This document shows positions 34,539 to 45,733 of a stretch of DNA of 64,000 bases, in pieces. Position numbers and translations under genes: made by a program. Origin of the DNA: Closterium sp. NIES-65 (taxonomy: Eukaryota; Streptophyta; Zygnematophyceae; Desmidiales; Closteriaceae); the NCBI GenBank assembly GCA_948144175.1, contig CANXME010000222.1, positions 62,001 to 126,000 of the forward strand, given 5' to 3'. The notes under the pieces were generated by a model, which was not told the origin of the DNA, made no database searches, and was given only the letters and a program-made list of their open reading frames with translations. Position 1 is the first letter of the stretch, and every line of letters begins with the position of its first letter.

Positions 34539-35680
34539 ATAGCGCTGTTGTGCAATGAGATATTATGAAAAGCAAGATGACTTGGAGGGGTAGGACAGGT
34601 TGGCACATCTGCATGGGCATAGTGTAGATCGTGAGATGCTGTATAAGCTAATGGCGTGTTGTAATTCAAACCATTGTTAGCTCCAGGTTTGTAGAACTAC
34701 GATTACCCAAACATCACAGGACAAATACACATGTCTTCACGACAAGATGCTTCTGTATGTGGTTGTTATGGAGTTCGAGAAATCCCGATGCATGGCAAAC
34801 ACGAACATAACACTTCCCTTCCCACATCCTGTTGTATAAATGCCCACCAACCATGACTTTTCAATCATGATGACACACTAGGCAAGCTGGGCCATGCTGT
34901 TGTATGCTCACTAGATGCGCACCTATTGTTGTCATGCTTGTCACACTAGGCTTGACTTTTAGAATGTACATAACGTTAAGTGTCAACACCATCGTGTGCT
35001 CCTACTGTGGACAAACACTGGTGGCCATTGCCCTTTTCCGCCTACGGTACTTCTCTGGCTTTTGCCCATTCTGTCACTCTCTCTTCCTATCCATCCCCAG
35101 CTTCTCAGGTTGATTCGTGATTTATTACAGGTGCACTATATGCGGGACGAGACACCTTGTGTTCTGGACTCTTGCTACCGATGAGTTTAGGGGCTGTATG
35201 CTCTCTTTTTGTGCGTGAAATAGAATATCCAGCGTAGCATGTTACGAACGAAACCAGCCTATCTGATTTACAGGGTGGAATGTGAGTTTATTCATATTCA
35301 CCAATGGACAAGTCTCACACACAATTTAATGTGAACCTAGCAAGTGTATACTTGACTAATTGTACTGATGGTTATATAGATATGTAAACCTACAAGAGGA
35401 GGATCTGTGGGACGCACGTTTGAGGTTCGCCACACCCACGCTATGGTCACAATCCTTCTATTTAATAAAAGACATAATGCACACCTAATACTGCTGATTA
35501 TTGCCATCACCGTTCTCAGCTCCACCCTGTTCTGTTGACCAAGTACGAACTCCAGTCACCAACCCGTCCACCCGACTCTGCTGTGGCATACCTACATGGC
35601 TCCAACGGTTTAGGATGCCTCCTGAGTTCTCCTGCATTGGCATCCCATACAATCCCCACCGTTGATCGATACCACTGTTA
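34539..35680. other. Intergenic DNA between copia E and the MULE gene
   Basis: AT-richer, non-repetitive sequence with only short frames. I see no domain, RNA or repeat. Confidence 0.5.
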
Positions 35681-35689
35681 CTAAATTGC

Positions 35690-36310
35690 CTTTGTAACAA
35701 CCCTCCCATTCCCTGCTGCCCGCCCATTCCCTGCTGCCCGCCCATTCCCTGCTGCCCGCACCTTCCCTGCTGCCCACCCCTTCCCTGAGGCCCTCCCATT
35801 CTCTGTGGCCCTCCCATTCCCTGTGGCCCTCCCATTCCCTGTGGCCCTCCCATTCCCTGTGGCCCTCCCATGCCCTGTGGCCCTCCCATTCCCTGTGGCC
35901 CTCCCATTCCCTGTGGCCCTCATAATATCTGCGGCTCTCCCATTCTCTGCCGCCCAACCATTCTCTGCTGCCCGCCCATTCCCTGCGCCCCTCCCATTCC
36001 CTGTGCCCCTCCCATTCCCTGTGCCCCTCCCATTCCCTGTGCCCCTCCCATTCCCTGTGGCCCTCCCATTCCCTGTGGCCCTCCCAATGTCTGCGGCTCT
36101 CTCATTCTCTGCAGCCCTCCCATTCCTTGCTGCTCGCCCATTCCCTGCTGCCCTCCCAAACAATCTGGCCCCCCCATTCCCTGCTGCCAACCCATTCCCA
36201 GTGCCCCCCCCATTCCCTCCTGCCAACCCATTCCATGTGGCCCTTCCATTCCCTGCTGCCAACCCATTCCCAGTGGTCCCCCCATTCCCTGCTGCCCACA
36301 CGTGCCATGC
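35690..36310 (-). repeat. 18-bp tandem repeat coding the Gly/Met-rich tail of the MULE protein
   Basis: Units of GGCCCTCCCATTCCCTGT (plus strand) give GMGGPQ in the transposase frame. Because 18 is a multiple of three, the other two minus frames are open too. The array continues beyond the stop of the long frame (35920) to about 35690. Confidence 0.85.
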
Positions 36311-39300
36311 TGCCCTTGCATTCCCGGCTGCCCTTCCAACCCTTGAAGCCCTCCCGTTTCCTCCTGCCCATCCCTCCCTTGCTGCCCTCCCCTTCCTTGC
36401 CTCCCTCCTCTCCCTTGCTGCCCTCCCCTTCCTTGCCTCCCTCCTCTCCCTTGCTGCCCTCCCCTTCCTTGCCTCCCTCCTCTCCCTTGCTGCCCTCCCC
36501 TTCTTTGGCGCCCTCCCCTATCAGGACCTTCCAAACAATCTGCGCCTCCTCCTTCTTCTGTGGAAGACACCACCCCGGACCTGCCTCTACCTCTCCCTCC
36601 ACCCCTTCCCCGTTGATTTCTACCTCGTCCACGCCCTTCCTCCGAATGCCCCACATGCACATCGTCGTCGCCTACGTGCCCCACCACTTCCCCCTGTATG
36701 TTGAGACATTGCAACCTCCGTAATCGCCCCCGAACCACGTCGTCCGCACTCCTCAGGCCACCCCCCTTTGAAGTTCCCTCACCAGTACTACTTCCTTGCG
36801 CACCACCCAAGTGCAACCCTTCGGAACCGGCCCCCATATCATCCATCACTGTTTCGGGAGGGAGATCCCCGGCAGGTACAAGCACCCTCCCAAATATTTC
36901 CGTCAACACCGAATCTGCCGGTGTGCTCCCATTCTCCTCTCCATCCCCCTCATCTTCCCCGCTGCCCGACTCCTCGTCCGGTTCGCTCTCATCGTCACTC
37001 TCACCAGTGGTATGGATACAATGAATACCTCTCCGATGACTTCGGTTACATGCGCTACAAGGGGCTACATGTACCGCGCCGTCCGCCGTGGTCATCGTCT
37101 GCACAGCCAATTGCCCTGCTGGGGTTTGTAATGCCTCCCACAACACCCGGTTTGTAGCCCGGACCTCACATGTCCTAGAGTTATGCCCCATCTCACCACA
37201 TTTGCCACACTTGCGTAGTTTGATAGGGTCGACCTCTCCTGTCGAGCGAATCCTGTTCTTTTTTGGCCGGCCTGCCCTTTTGGAGTAGACTGGCGGTAGA
37301 GTAATGCCATCCGGGATCACTGACGTGGGGTCGAGGGTCCGAATCGGGGTCTTGTACACCTGCTGCAGCGCCGAAACCGTGTGGCTGTTGTGTATCACAG
37401 CGTGGGCCTTGTGCCCTGCATTCTTGAACACAACAAAAATGTGGACGCACGGCAGCCCATACTCCCTGTTGTTGGGGTATGGGGGTATTGGTGTTGTGGA
37501 ATAGGATGGTTGGTTATTGAAATGATTGGTCAAAGAAACACATACACATAGTCATGCGCTCAAGCTGTAGACGTAAAGAAACAGTCCCATATGTGGCATA
37601 CAGTCCCTCCCATCCATGGCCACCACTTTTTCCCTTGCTGCCCCCCCTTATGTCGTCGTCCCCCTTTCGCATGCTGCCTTACATTCGCTTGCTGATCCAG
37701 CCCGTGTTGTTTGGCACAATATCCCTCCCTCCATCGATCTGACCCCCTCTCCTACTGCCTCACTTTCCATTGTTGCCCTCCTATGCCCTTCCTTGCTGAC
37801 CCCATTTCTTGCTGCCCCCATCTCCCTTGATGCCCTGCAAGATCCCCCCCCCTCCCCCACCCCCATGCTGTCTTCACATTCCCTGGTGCTCCCCAAACCT
37901 TGCTGCCCCCATTCCCTTGCTGCATGCCCTACTTATTGTACCCCTTGCTCTTGCTGGGCTCCCATGTCTTACCTGGTGTAACCACACGTGCAGCTGGTTG
38001 CTGAAGGATTGTTGGGGTTAGTAGTCACGACTCTCGATTCCACCTTCAGCTCCCCCTCTCCTCGGCTCACAATGAAACGGTTCTCGCCGGACCCTTCAGC
38101 ATCGTATCTCTTCCCTTCGTTGCAGTTTGCCTTGATAATTGGTCGTGTCCTTGGCGGGAAGACCGCACCAGTGAGTTGTGAGTACTCGAGGCGCCTCTTT
38201 TCAATACTCTTTGAGAGCTTGGCCGTCAAGAGGTGCAACACTTGAGGGGGACTTTTGTCACGCAGCCCTGAGAGTGATGCGTGGTGTGACTCAACGGGAT
38301 TGGAGGTCATGCAGCCAAAACGCGGAGCACCGAAGTGCGCCGAGGCCCACTTCTTATGCAAATTGTTGTCAACAAGATATGCCTTCCCACCAGGGCATTC
38401 TTGCTCGATTTTCTCCATCGTTTTGTGGTAAACCCCCGGAGTAAGAGCCGCTGCAGCTGCGAGGATCCTCCCATCCAAGTCTGTCCGAAACTTGTTTTTG
38501 AAATTGCGCACCAAATGAGTGATGCAATATGACTCCCGTATTAGGGGGAGACAAGCTGCTGTCGCCGACTTCCATGCACCTCCCCTATCATGCATAATCA
38601 CAAAATCGGGGGAGTTCACCTCCGGTACTGCCTCTAGCAAGAGTTGAAAGAGAAAGGTACACGACTGCTTGTTCTCACCCTCGACCCACGCACACCCCAA
38701 CCTAACAAGCTGGTGTTGACTGTCCAGCATGCAAATGTTCAAAGTGTAACCCCCCCATCTCGTCTTATTATGACAACCATCTGCAAAAAGGATAGGCAAA
38801 CAGTTCATACCAGACTCCTTGGCACCTGGATAGATGACACCGGCCCGATAGAAGTTGTTACCCTGCCTCACCAATGACACTTTACACGACGGGTTTTCGA
38901 CCTCAAACTTTCTCAGCAGGTCCTCCATGTACTCGAATCCTTTATCTCCCCCAAAAAGCTCATCATCACTCAACTCCCAAAGCACCTCCCGTGCGAGAGT
39001 ATAAGAATACTGCACACCCAGCACCTGATGAACACGGCTCATCAACGCTGCCGGTCTAACCTCGCCGTGCATTCTCATCTCACATGCAACCTCTATCACC
39101 TCTTCTCGTTGGACCCTAGCTGCACCGACTGTACACCTATCCGCATGCTCCAAATGAGCTGTCGTGACCCTGAGGTTATCACAAACAGGCCCTCGAACGA
39201 TGATACGAAAAGGGCATAGCCCGGCGTCACTACTCACCTCACGTTTGGGCCAACCCTTCCCCTGCATACTCTTGCATCGCACCTCAATGAGATCGCTACG

Positions 39301-39423
39301 ATTGTAATGAAAGTACGAAGATACCATCTGTTGCCGACAGTACAGCCGCACATCTGCCCTCACCGCGTCTGCAGTAGGATAGACTTTCCCTAGGTGGATG
39401 TTGACTGCATCATTCTCCTGCAT
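35920..39423 (-). CDS. Mutator-like (MULE) transposase, two exons
   Basis: Exon 1 spans 39423-37973 and exon 2 spans 37465-35920, joined by a 507-bp GT-AG intron (CACCAG|GTAAG ... CAACAG|GGAG). The splice keeps frame and completes a SWIM finger, CTCGYTREYGLPCVH (C-x-C-x8-C-x-H). Exon 1 has the MULE catalytic core: LFADGCHNKTRWGG (first Asp), IMHDRGGAWKSA (second Asp) and SNPVESHHASLSGLR (Glu). Exon 2 adds an AT-hook-like GRPKKNR, a CCHC knuckle (CGKCGEMGHNSRTC), an acidic stretch and a long GMGGPQ-type tail. The start is taken at MQENDAV; an acceptor-like CCCCAG just upstream means a 5' exon may exist. Terminal inverted repeats were not found. It could be an active MULE or a host-adopted FAR1/MUSTANG-like gene. 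Confidence 0.8.
36345..36520 (-). repeat. 36-bp tandem repeat in the MULE tail
   Basis: Three to four copies of a unit with TTGCTGCCCTCCCCTTCC and TTGCCTCCCTCCTCTCCC. It codes a Gly/Gln/Arg-rich stretch (RGGQQGRGGRQG). Confidence 0.8.
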
Positions 39424-39433
39424 CTCAAAGGTA

Positions 39434-40247
<814 letters not shown>

Positions 40248-40257
40248 GGGTACCTGG

Positions 40258-40375
40258 AAACTAGTTGCAGTAGAGCGACTCCACCAGGTTCCTGTTGACG
40301 TTGGGGTTGCCCCGCCGCACGTGGCTCAGAATGCACATGAACAGCACCGCCAGGCGCTGCGCGCTGTGATTCGGA
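40258..40375 (-). pseudogene. Exon-like fragment of an unidentified gene
   Basis: The minus strand reads QRLAVLFMCILSHVRRGNPN followed by VNRNLVESLYCN and a stop, a protein-like stretch in otherwise low-complexity DNA. A CCAGGTACC follows. It may belong to the same unknown gene as 42171-42256 (same strand, 2 kb upstream), but that is inference. No family recognised. Confidence 0.4.
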
Positions 40376-40399
40376 GGGTGGTGGAGTGGTAGGGGAAAG

Positions 40400-42000
40400 A
40401 GATGGAACAGGGGTAGGGGTATGGGAGCGAGGACAGGAACGAGGATGAGAGGTGGGACAGGGGTTATGACAATGAAGGGCATACGAGGGGATGAAAGGAT
40501 AAGTGACAGGGGATGAGGGTGAAGAACAGGGGAGAAGACAGCGTCTGATGGGGAGCGAGCATTCCGCAAGCGCATAGCGCTGGCCGCGAGAGAGGCGCGA
40601 GAGATAGAGGAAAGGGCGGACCAGGAGTGGAGGGTATGGGCTGCATATAGAGAATCAGATGAGGGGACGGGTTCAGGGAGTGATTGGGTTCAGGAGATGG
40701 AAGGGGACAGGGAGCAGCGGAGGGGGTTGAGTGCGATTGAGATGGAGGATGGGGAGGAAGGCGAGGAGAGGAAGCGGAGTGAGGAGAGCAAGAGGGTGGG
40801 GTTGATGGGGGGCCTTAGTGGCCGATTAGGTTCAGGTTTGGTGGGCCGAAGGGGGTCTGGTATGGTGGTGGATGTTGGTAGGCCTAATGATGAAGCAGAG
40901 GAGGATGAGGAGGAGGGAGATGGTGAGTGTAGCGAGCATAGTGACGATCATAGTGAGCAGCGGGAGAATGAGGAGTGGTCAGGTTCGGACAGGGGCTTGG
41001 CAGTGACCGTGGTTCGGCGGGAGTTTTGGCTCCAGAGCTTACACCCCAGAGGAGCTGGAGGGGTAATGACGTCACCCTTCTGGGCAGTTTCAGGGGTGAT
41101 GATGCGTTAACTCCCCTGGGCAGATGGGGGGGCGAAGGGGAACTTACCCCGGTTTGGAGGGGTGAAGGGGAGATTACCCCCCAAGGAAGCGGGGACTGGG
41201 GAGAAGAGGCACAGAGGGAGAGGGAGGAAGAGGGGGAGGGGGTTTGGACACCTGTGCTAACCCCTCAGGGCAGTTGGAGGGGGGACATGTCAGGGAGCGA
41301 GAAAGGGAAGGGTCGGAAGGGGAAGGGTCTGTAATTGAGTTGCATCAGAGGGAGGGGGATTTGACAAGGGAGCTGGAAAGACAAGGGGGAGAGGGAAGGG
41401 GTTTTGACGCCTGAGTTGTCGCCTCAGGGGAGTTGGAGGGGAGAGTTTTTGGGGAGTGGGAGGAGGGAAGGGTGGGACGGGCTGGTGGGGGAGGGGTAGG
41501 TACGAGGATGAGAGGGGGAGTGAGGAGGGAAGTGAGAGGAGGAGTGAGGAGGGAAGTGAGAGGGGGAGTGAGGGGTCTAGGGGTGAAGAAGAGGAGAGGG
41601 AGAGGCAGTGGGAGGGTCTGAGGGACGGGGAAGAGGAGGGGAGTGTGAGAGACGAGGATGAGGAGATGGAGAGAGGGGAGAGTGAGGGGGAACGTGAGGG
41701 AGAGAGTGCGGAGGAAGAGAGGGAGAGACAATGGGCCGAGATGCATGCTGGTAGTGAGGAAGGGAGTGAGGATGGAAGTTGACGGTAGGATGGAGAGCGA
41801 AGATGAAGAAGTGGAAGAATGAGAGGTGACGGGGGCGAGGGAGTAAACAGAGAAGGGTTTGGGAAGACAAAGAGGAGGAGCAGGAGAAGGAGGAGGAACA
41901 GGAGGAGCAGTAGCAGGAGAAGGGATAATATTAGGAGGAACGTTTGAGTGAGGGCGAGTTGAGGGAAGAGGCAACGGGGGACGAGGATGGGGACAGGTCA
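40400..42000. other. Purine-rich region without a supported gene
   Basis: G+A-rich sequence; the open frames are Glu/Gly/Arg-rich and compositional. A repeated phrase of the type AACTCCCCTGGGCAGATGGG / AACCCCTCAGGGCAGTTGGA occurs several times between 41050 and 41440. A lone diverged satellite-like unit (GCATAGCGCTGGCCGCGAGA) lies at about 40571-40591. Confidence 0.5.
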
Positions 42001-42005
42001 AGGGC

Positions 42006-42256
42006 TCAAAGGGACAGGTGGTGATATTGGAAGTGAGAGACGCCCAAGGCAGAAAAGTTGAAGTGCAGTGAGTGGTGAGCGGTGAGCCCCCACGGGGGAG
42101 CAGTCACATGTTTCTGGAAGTCATCAAGGGCAGGGCAGTTCAAGTAAAGTGAAGTGAGGGAGTGGGCGCACCTTGACGATGTTGGTGAGTAGGTCATATG
42201 GCTCAAAGCGGAATGGCTGTGGGGCGAAGAAGCCTGCAAACACCTGCCGTAGTACC
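42006..42256 (-). pseudogene. Fragment of an unidentified gene, copy 2 (inverted relative to copy 1)
   Basis: The minus strand reads [20 protein letters not shown], then IVK and a possible donor GTGCGC, followed by about 170 bp of non-coding sequence shared with 25920-26165. Copy 2 has a different upstream part ([10 protein letters not shown]) from copy 1 (VYWDDY). The high identity points to a recent inverted duplication. Confidence 0.55.
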
Positions 42257-42280
42257 GGTGGGGAGGGAGAGGGGGGAGAG

Positions 42281-42391
<111 letters not shown>

Positions 42392-42431
42392 TGGCGGGGT
42401 TGAGTAATAGCAAGGAAAGGGTGAGGTCACC

Positions 42432-43432
42432 GCTGAGCGCATAGCGCTGGCCGCGAGAGAGGCGCAATGCGCCCAACGGCAAGGATTCCGCAGGGCGAAT
42501 GGCACTAGAGTGAGAGGCGCAATGCGCCCAGCGGTGAGCAATCCGCTGAGCGCATTGCTGGCCGCGAGAGAGGCACAATGCGCCCAGCGGTGAGCAATCC
42601 GTTGAGCGCATTGCTGGCCGCGAGAGAGGCGCAATGCGCCCAGCGGTGAGCAATACGCTGAGCGCATTGCCAGGGCGAGAGAGGCGCAATGCGCCCAGCG
42701 GTGAGCAATCCGCAGAGCGCATTGCTGGCCGCGAGAGAGGCGCAATGCGCCCAGCGGTGAGCGATCCGCTGAGCGCATTGCTGGCCGCGAGAGAGGCGCA
42801 ATGCGCCCAGCGGTAAGCGATCCGCTGAGCGCATTGCTGGCCGCGAGAGAGGCGCAATGCGCCCAGTGGTGAGCGATCCGCTGAACGCATTGCTGGCCGC
42901 GAGAGAGGCGCAATGCGCCCAGCGGTGAGCGATCCGCTGAGCGCATTGCTGGCCGCGAGAGAGGCGCAATGCGCCCAGCGGTGAGCAATCCGCTGAGCGC
43001 ATTGCTGGCCGCGAGAGAGGCGCAATGCGCCCAGCGGTGAGCAATCCGCTGAGCGCATTGCTGGCCGCGAGAGAGGCGCAATGCGCCCAGCGGTGAGCAA
43101 TCCGCTGAGCGCATTGCTGGCCGCGAGAGAGGCGCAATGCGCCCAGCGGTGAGAAATCCGCTGAGCGCATTGCTGGCCGCGAGAGAGGCGGAATGCGCAT
43201 AGCTTGGCGCATAGCGCTGGCCGCGAGATGCGCGCTACGCGCCCAGCGGCGAGCATTCCGATGGGCGCATAGCGCTGGCCGTGAGATGCGCGCTATCCGC
43301 CCAGCGGCGAGCATTCCACTGGCGCATAGCGCTGGCCGCGAGATGCGCGCTATGCGCCCAGCGGCGAGCATTCCGCTGGGCGCATAGCGCTGGCCGCGAG
43401 ACAGGCGCTATGCGCCCAGCGGCAATCATTCA
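42432..43432. repeat. 56-bp satellite with hairpin units, about 18 copies
   Basis: The tandem unit contains GCGCATTGC, a 16-base spacer (TGGCCGCGAGAGAGGC) and GCAATGCGC, so each unit can fold into a 9-bp stem. This is extended by CCGCT/AGCGG across a 2-base mismatch and followed by an 8-base linker. The first 14 units or so share one variant (to about 43190). The last 4 are a second variant with GCATAGCGCTGG and GATGCGCGCTATGCGC, keeping the 56-bp period. Open frames across it come from the repeat and are not genes. Confidence 0.92.
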
Positions 43433-43742
43433 GAATTTCGAAGAATGGATAGATTCGAGTAGGTTCAGCATATAGGGAAGAGAAAGGGAGAGAGACGCAC
43501 CTCTGATACGGATCAGCTGTAATTCGAGCTTCCGTGAATTTGATGGGGGTTAATAAATCTGCTAAGAAGTCCTTACTAAGTTAGTGTCGAGAGTGATAGG
43601 GCTAGAGCAGGATGACGGGGAGCTATCTGGTGGGGCCACGGGGAACTTGTAGCTTTGCAGGTTGGGTTGTTCTTAGTGTGCACGCGGTGTACAACACGCT
43701 TGGTTCTGGTTCGGTTGAGTGGCGAACGTGGTTCAGGAGGAC
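43433..43742. other. Unique-looking DNA between satellite and LTR element
   Basis: About 310 bp in which I see no gene or repeat. It ends with GTGGG, the target site of the next element. Confidence 0.5.
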
Positions 43743-44479
43743 GTGGGTGTCAAAATAAGCGAGAGTGAGCTAAGTTTTAACTAGGGCCTAGGCTTAGGAG
43801 CCTAGGCCCAACTTAGGTATCGAGTGAGTTTGGGCAAGGGTGAGAGGATCGAGGAAGTTGGAAAGGAGAAAAGATGGGTTTCACTATAGGTTCAAGGAAC
43901 ATATAGCATAGGAAACAAATGAAATTGGTGCACCACCTACAAAGCACAATAACTACACTACAACTACAAGCAGTTATAAAATATGTCAATTATATTTCGA
44001 CACGCCCCCATAAGTGCTTGTAGGTAGAAGTATAGTTACGCCCCCTGAGGGGGTACACCATGCAAAATAACAAGCAACAGCAGGTACTGCAGGCGGGCTA
44101 ACTCTGGATGGTCACCCACTCCATCTCCTCACCCTCCTCCTTCCCCTCCCCCACACTGCTACAGGAGCAGCAGAGAGGGGGGGGAAAGAGGAGAGGTGGA
44201 GGGACGGCTGCTGGTTGCCTCACACCCGCCACCTCGGTGCCAATCCCCCTTCTCCCCCACACCCTCACACCCTCCCCCCCAGCGGCAGCTGCAGCAATGG
44301 GAACGAAAGGAGGAGGAGGGGAAGGGAAGGAAATGACCCAAAACTCCAACACCCGCCACCCCCATACCCTCCTCCCCACGGCTGCAGGGAGACAAAGGAG
44401 GAGGGGGGTGGGCGGGAAGAAAGCCGCAGAGCGGTTACTATATGTTGGCGCAGGTAGGTCAGGGGCGGCTGCAGTGAGG

Positions 44480-44700
44480 ACGGGTGCGGAAAGGCCCGTC
44501 GTGTGCCAAGGGGCGCATGACGGGTAAGTTTAAGAGTAGGGCCCGTTTGTGTGCCTCGGGGCGCACGACGAGCAGGGCACCGTCGCGTGCCACGGGGCGT
44601 ACGACGGGCAGGTTTAGGGCACCGTCGCGTGCCACGGGGCGCGCGACGGGCAGAGAAAGAGTCACACGCCAACCGGGGGCGGGACTAGAAGAAAATCGCC
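44480..44700 (-). repeat. GC-rich leader repeats, about 42-bp type
   Basis: Three to four units around GTGCCACGGGGCGCACGACG. These are inverted homologues of the units at 5085-5240 in the other small LTR element. Confidence 0.75.
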
Positions 44701-44719
44701 ACGCGCCCTAGGCGCGCGA

Positions 44720-44787
44720 CCGGAAAAGTAGCAGCGGAAGCTTAAGGCGGGCCCACACAGGCCAGATCGAAACGTGCTCTGAATCCA
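44720..44787 (-). promoter_or_regulatory. Near full-length initiator tRNA-Met complement in the leader
   Basis: The plus strand shows GCAGCGGAAGC, GCGGGCCCA, CACAGG, CCAG, ATCGAAAC, GCTCTGA and TCCA in tRNA order up to the LTR edge. Compare initiator tRNA-Met GCAGCGGAAGC, TGGGCCCA, CCACAGG, ATCGAAAC, GCTCTGATACCA. Only the anticodon 3' side and single bases differ or are lost. Confidence 0.8.
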
Positions 44788-45046
44788 TGTCAAAATAAGC
44801 GAGAGTGAGCTAAGTTTTAACTAGGCATAGGCTTAGGAGCCTAGGCCCAACTTAGGTATCGAGTGAGTTTGGGCAAGGGTGAGAGGATCGAGGAAGTTGG
44901 AAAGGAGAAAAGATGGGTTTCACTATAGGTTCAAGGAACATATAGCATAGGAAACAAATGAAATTGGTGCACCACCTACAAAGCACAATAACTACACTAC
45001 AACTACAAGCAGTTATAAAATATGTCAATTATATTTCGACAGTGGG

Positions 45047-45733
45047 TGCATCACAACTCGTGGATTGGTTTGGCGCGAGCGGGAAACCGTCAAATCAAGG
45101 TCATGTCAGAGCTGATTTCATCAAAGTTACCATTCGCGTGATGGGCTGCTAGTGTATGGTTACCAAACGTGTTAAGCTAGTTACCAAACGCGTTAAGCGA
45201 GTTACCAAGTACGTTAAGCGGGTTACCAAACGCGATGAAATCGTTATCGTACGCGTTACAGTGCCCCATGTAAGTTACCATTCACATATTTTCTCTAAAA
45301 CAATTAACGCGTTCACAAATAGCGCGTAAAATTGACATTTGCCCCTCTCCCGCAACATTCCCCCGAGGCCCAAGCCCTTCACTTGACATGGCACAGGCAG
45401 GGCTTGCTGGGACGGGCAGCCATCCGCTCTCCCCCTTCCCGCTCCGCTTCATTTCTTCATCGCTCACGCACGCCACACCGACGGAGCGCAGTAATGGTGG
45501 TGTGGGAATTTGCTGATTGCTGCTGGTGTGCCTTACAGCCTGAGTTGTGTGTCACAATGGTAACGCCCATTGTCGTAGCCCGTGGATACACCCGCACGGT
45601 CGTACCAAGTTTTCAAGTCTCGTTGCTCGAACACGTGGTGCATAGGAAATGAGAAATGATGTGTTGGAGCTCTTGCATTCAAGTTAATCCATAGCTGTAT
45701 TTCCTGCGACGCTTCTCCGTTCGACGCGCTGCC
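45047..45733. other. Upstream region of the glycosyltransferase gene
   Basis: About 690 bp. Four to five short phrases of the form GTTACCAAACGCGTTAAGC stand in tandem at 45160-45260. No gene seen. It may include the promoter of the gene that follows. Confidence 0.45.

Larger units (their letters stand above)
43748..45041 (-). mobile_element. Young small LTR element (TRIM-like), structurally whole
   Basis: Two nearly identical LTRs (43748-44002, 255 bp; 44788-45041, 254 bp) differ at about three positions. They are flanked by the target duplication GTGGG (43743-43747, 45042-45046). In element sense the right LTR is followed by TGGATTCAGAGC and a long initiator-tRNA complement, and the left LTR is preceded by a purine-rich tract (CACTTATGGGGGCG). 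The 785-bp interior holds G/C-rich repeats but no gag, protease, integrase or RT, so it would need proteins from another element. The insertion looks recent. Related by LTR sequence to the element at 54477-55957. Confidence 0.9.

Noticed and set aside
35805-36704. Plus-strand Leu/Pro/Phe repeat protein opposite the MULE tail
   Set aside because: It is an antisense shadow of the 18-bp repeat; the minus strand carries the recognised transposase.
41345-42001. Pro/Ser/Leu-rich minus-strand frame as a gene
   Set aside because: It is a compositional shadow of purine-rich DNA with no domain or start context.
42432-43432. CRISPR-like array
   Set aside because: The whole 56-bp unit repeats with no unique spacers, and the genome is clearly eukaryotic.
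44098-44457. Short frames inside the small LTR element at 43748-45041 as a captured gene
   Set aside because: No recognisable domain and strong G/C-run composition; treated as non-coding interior.
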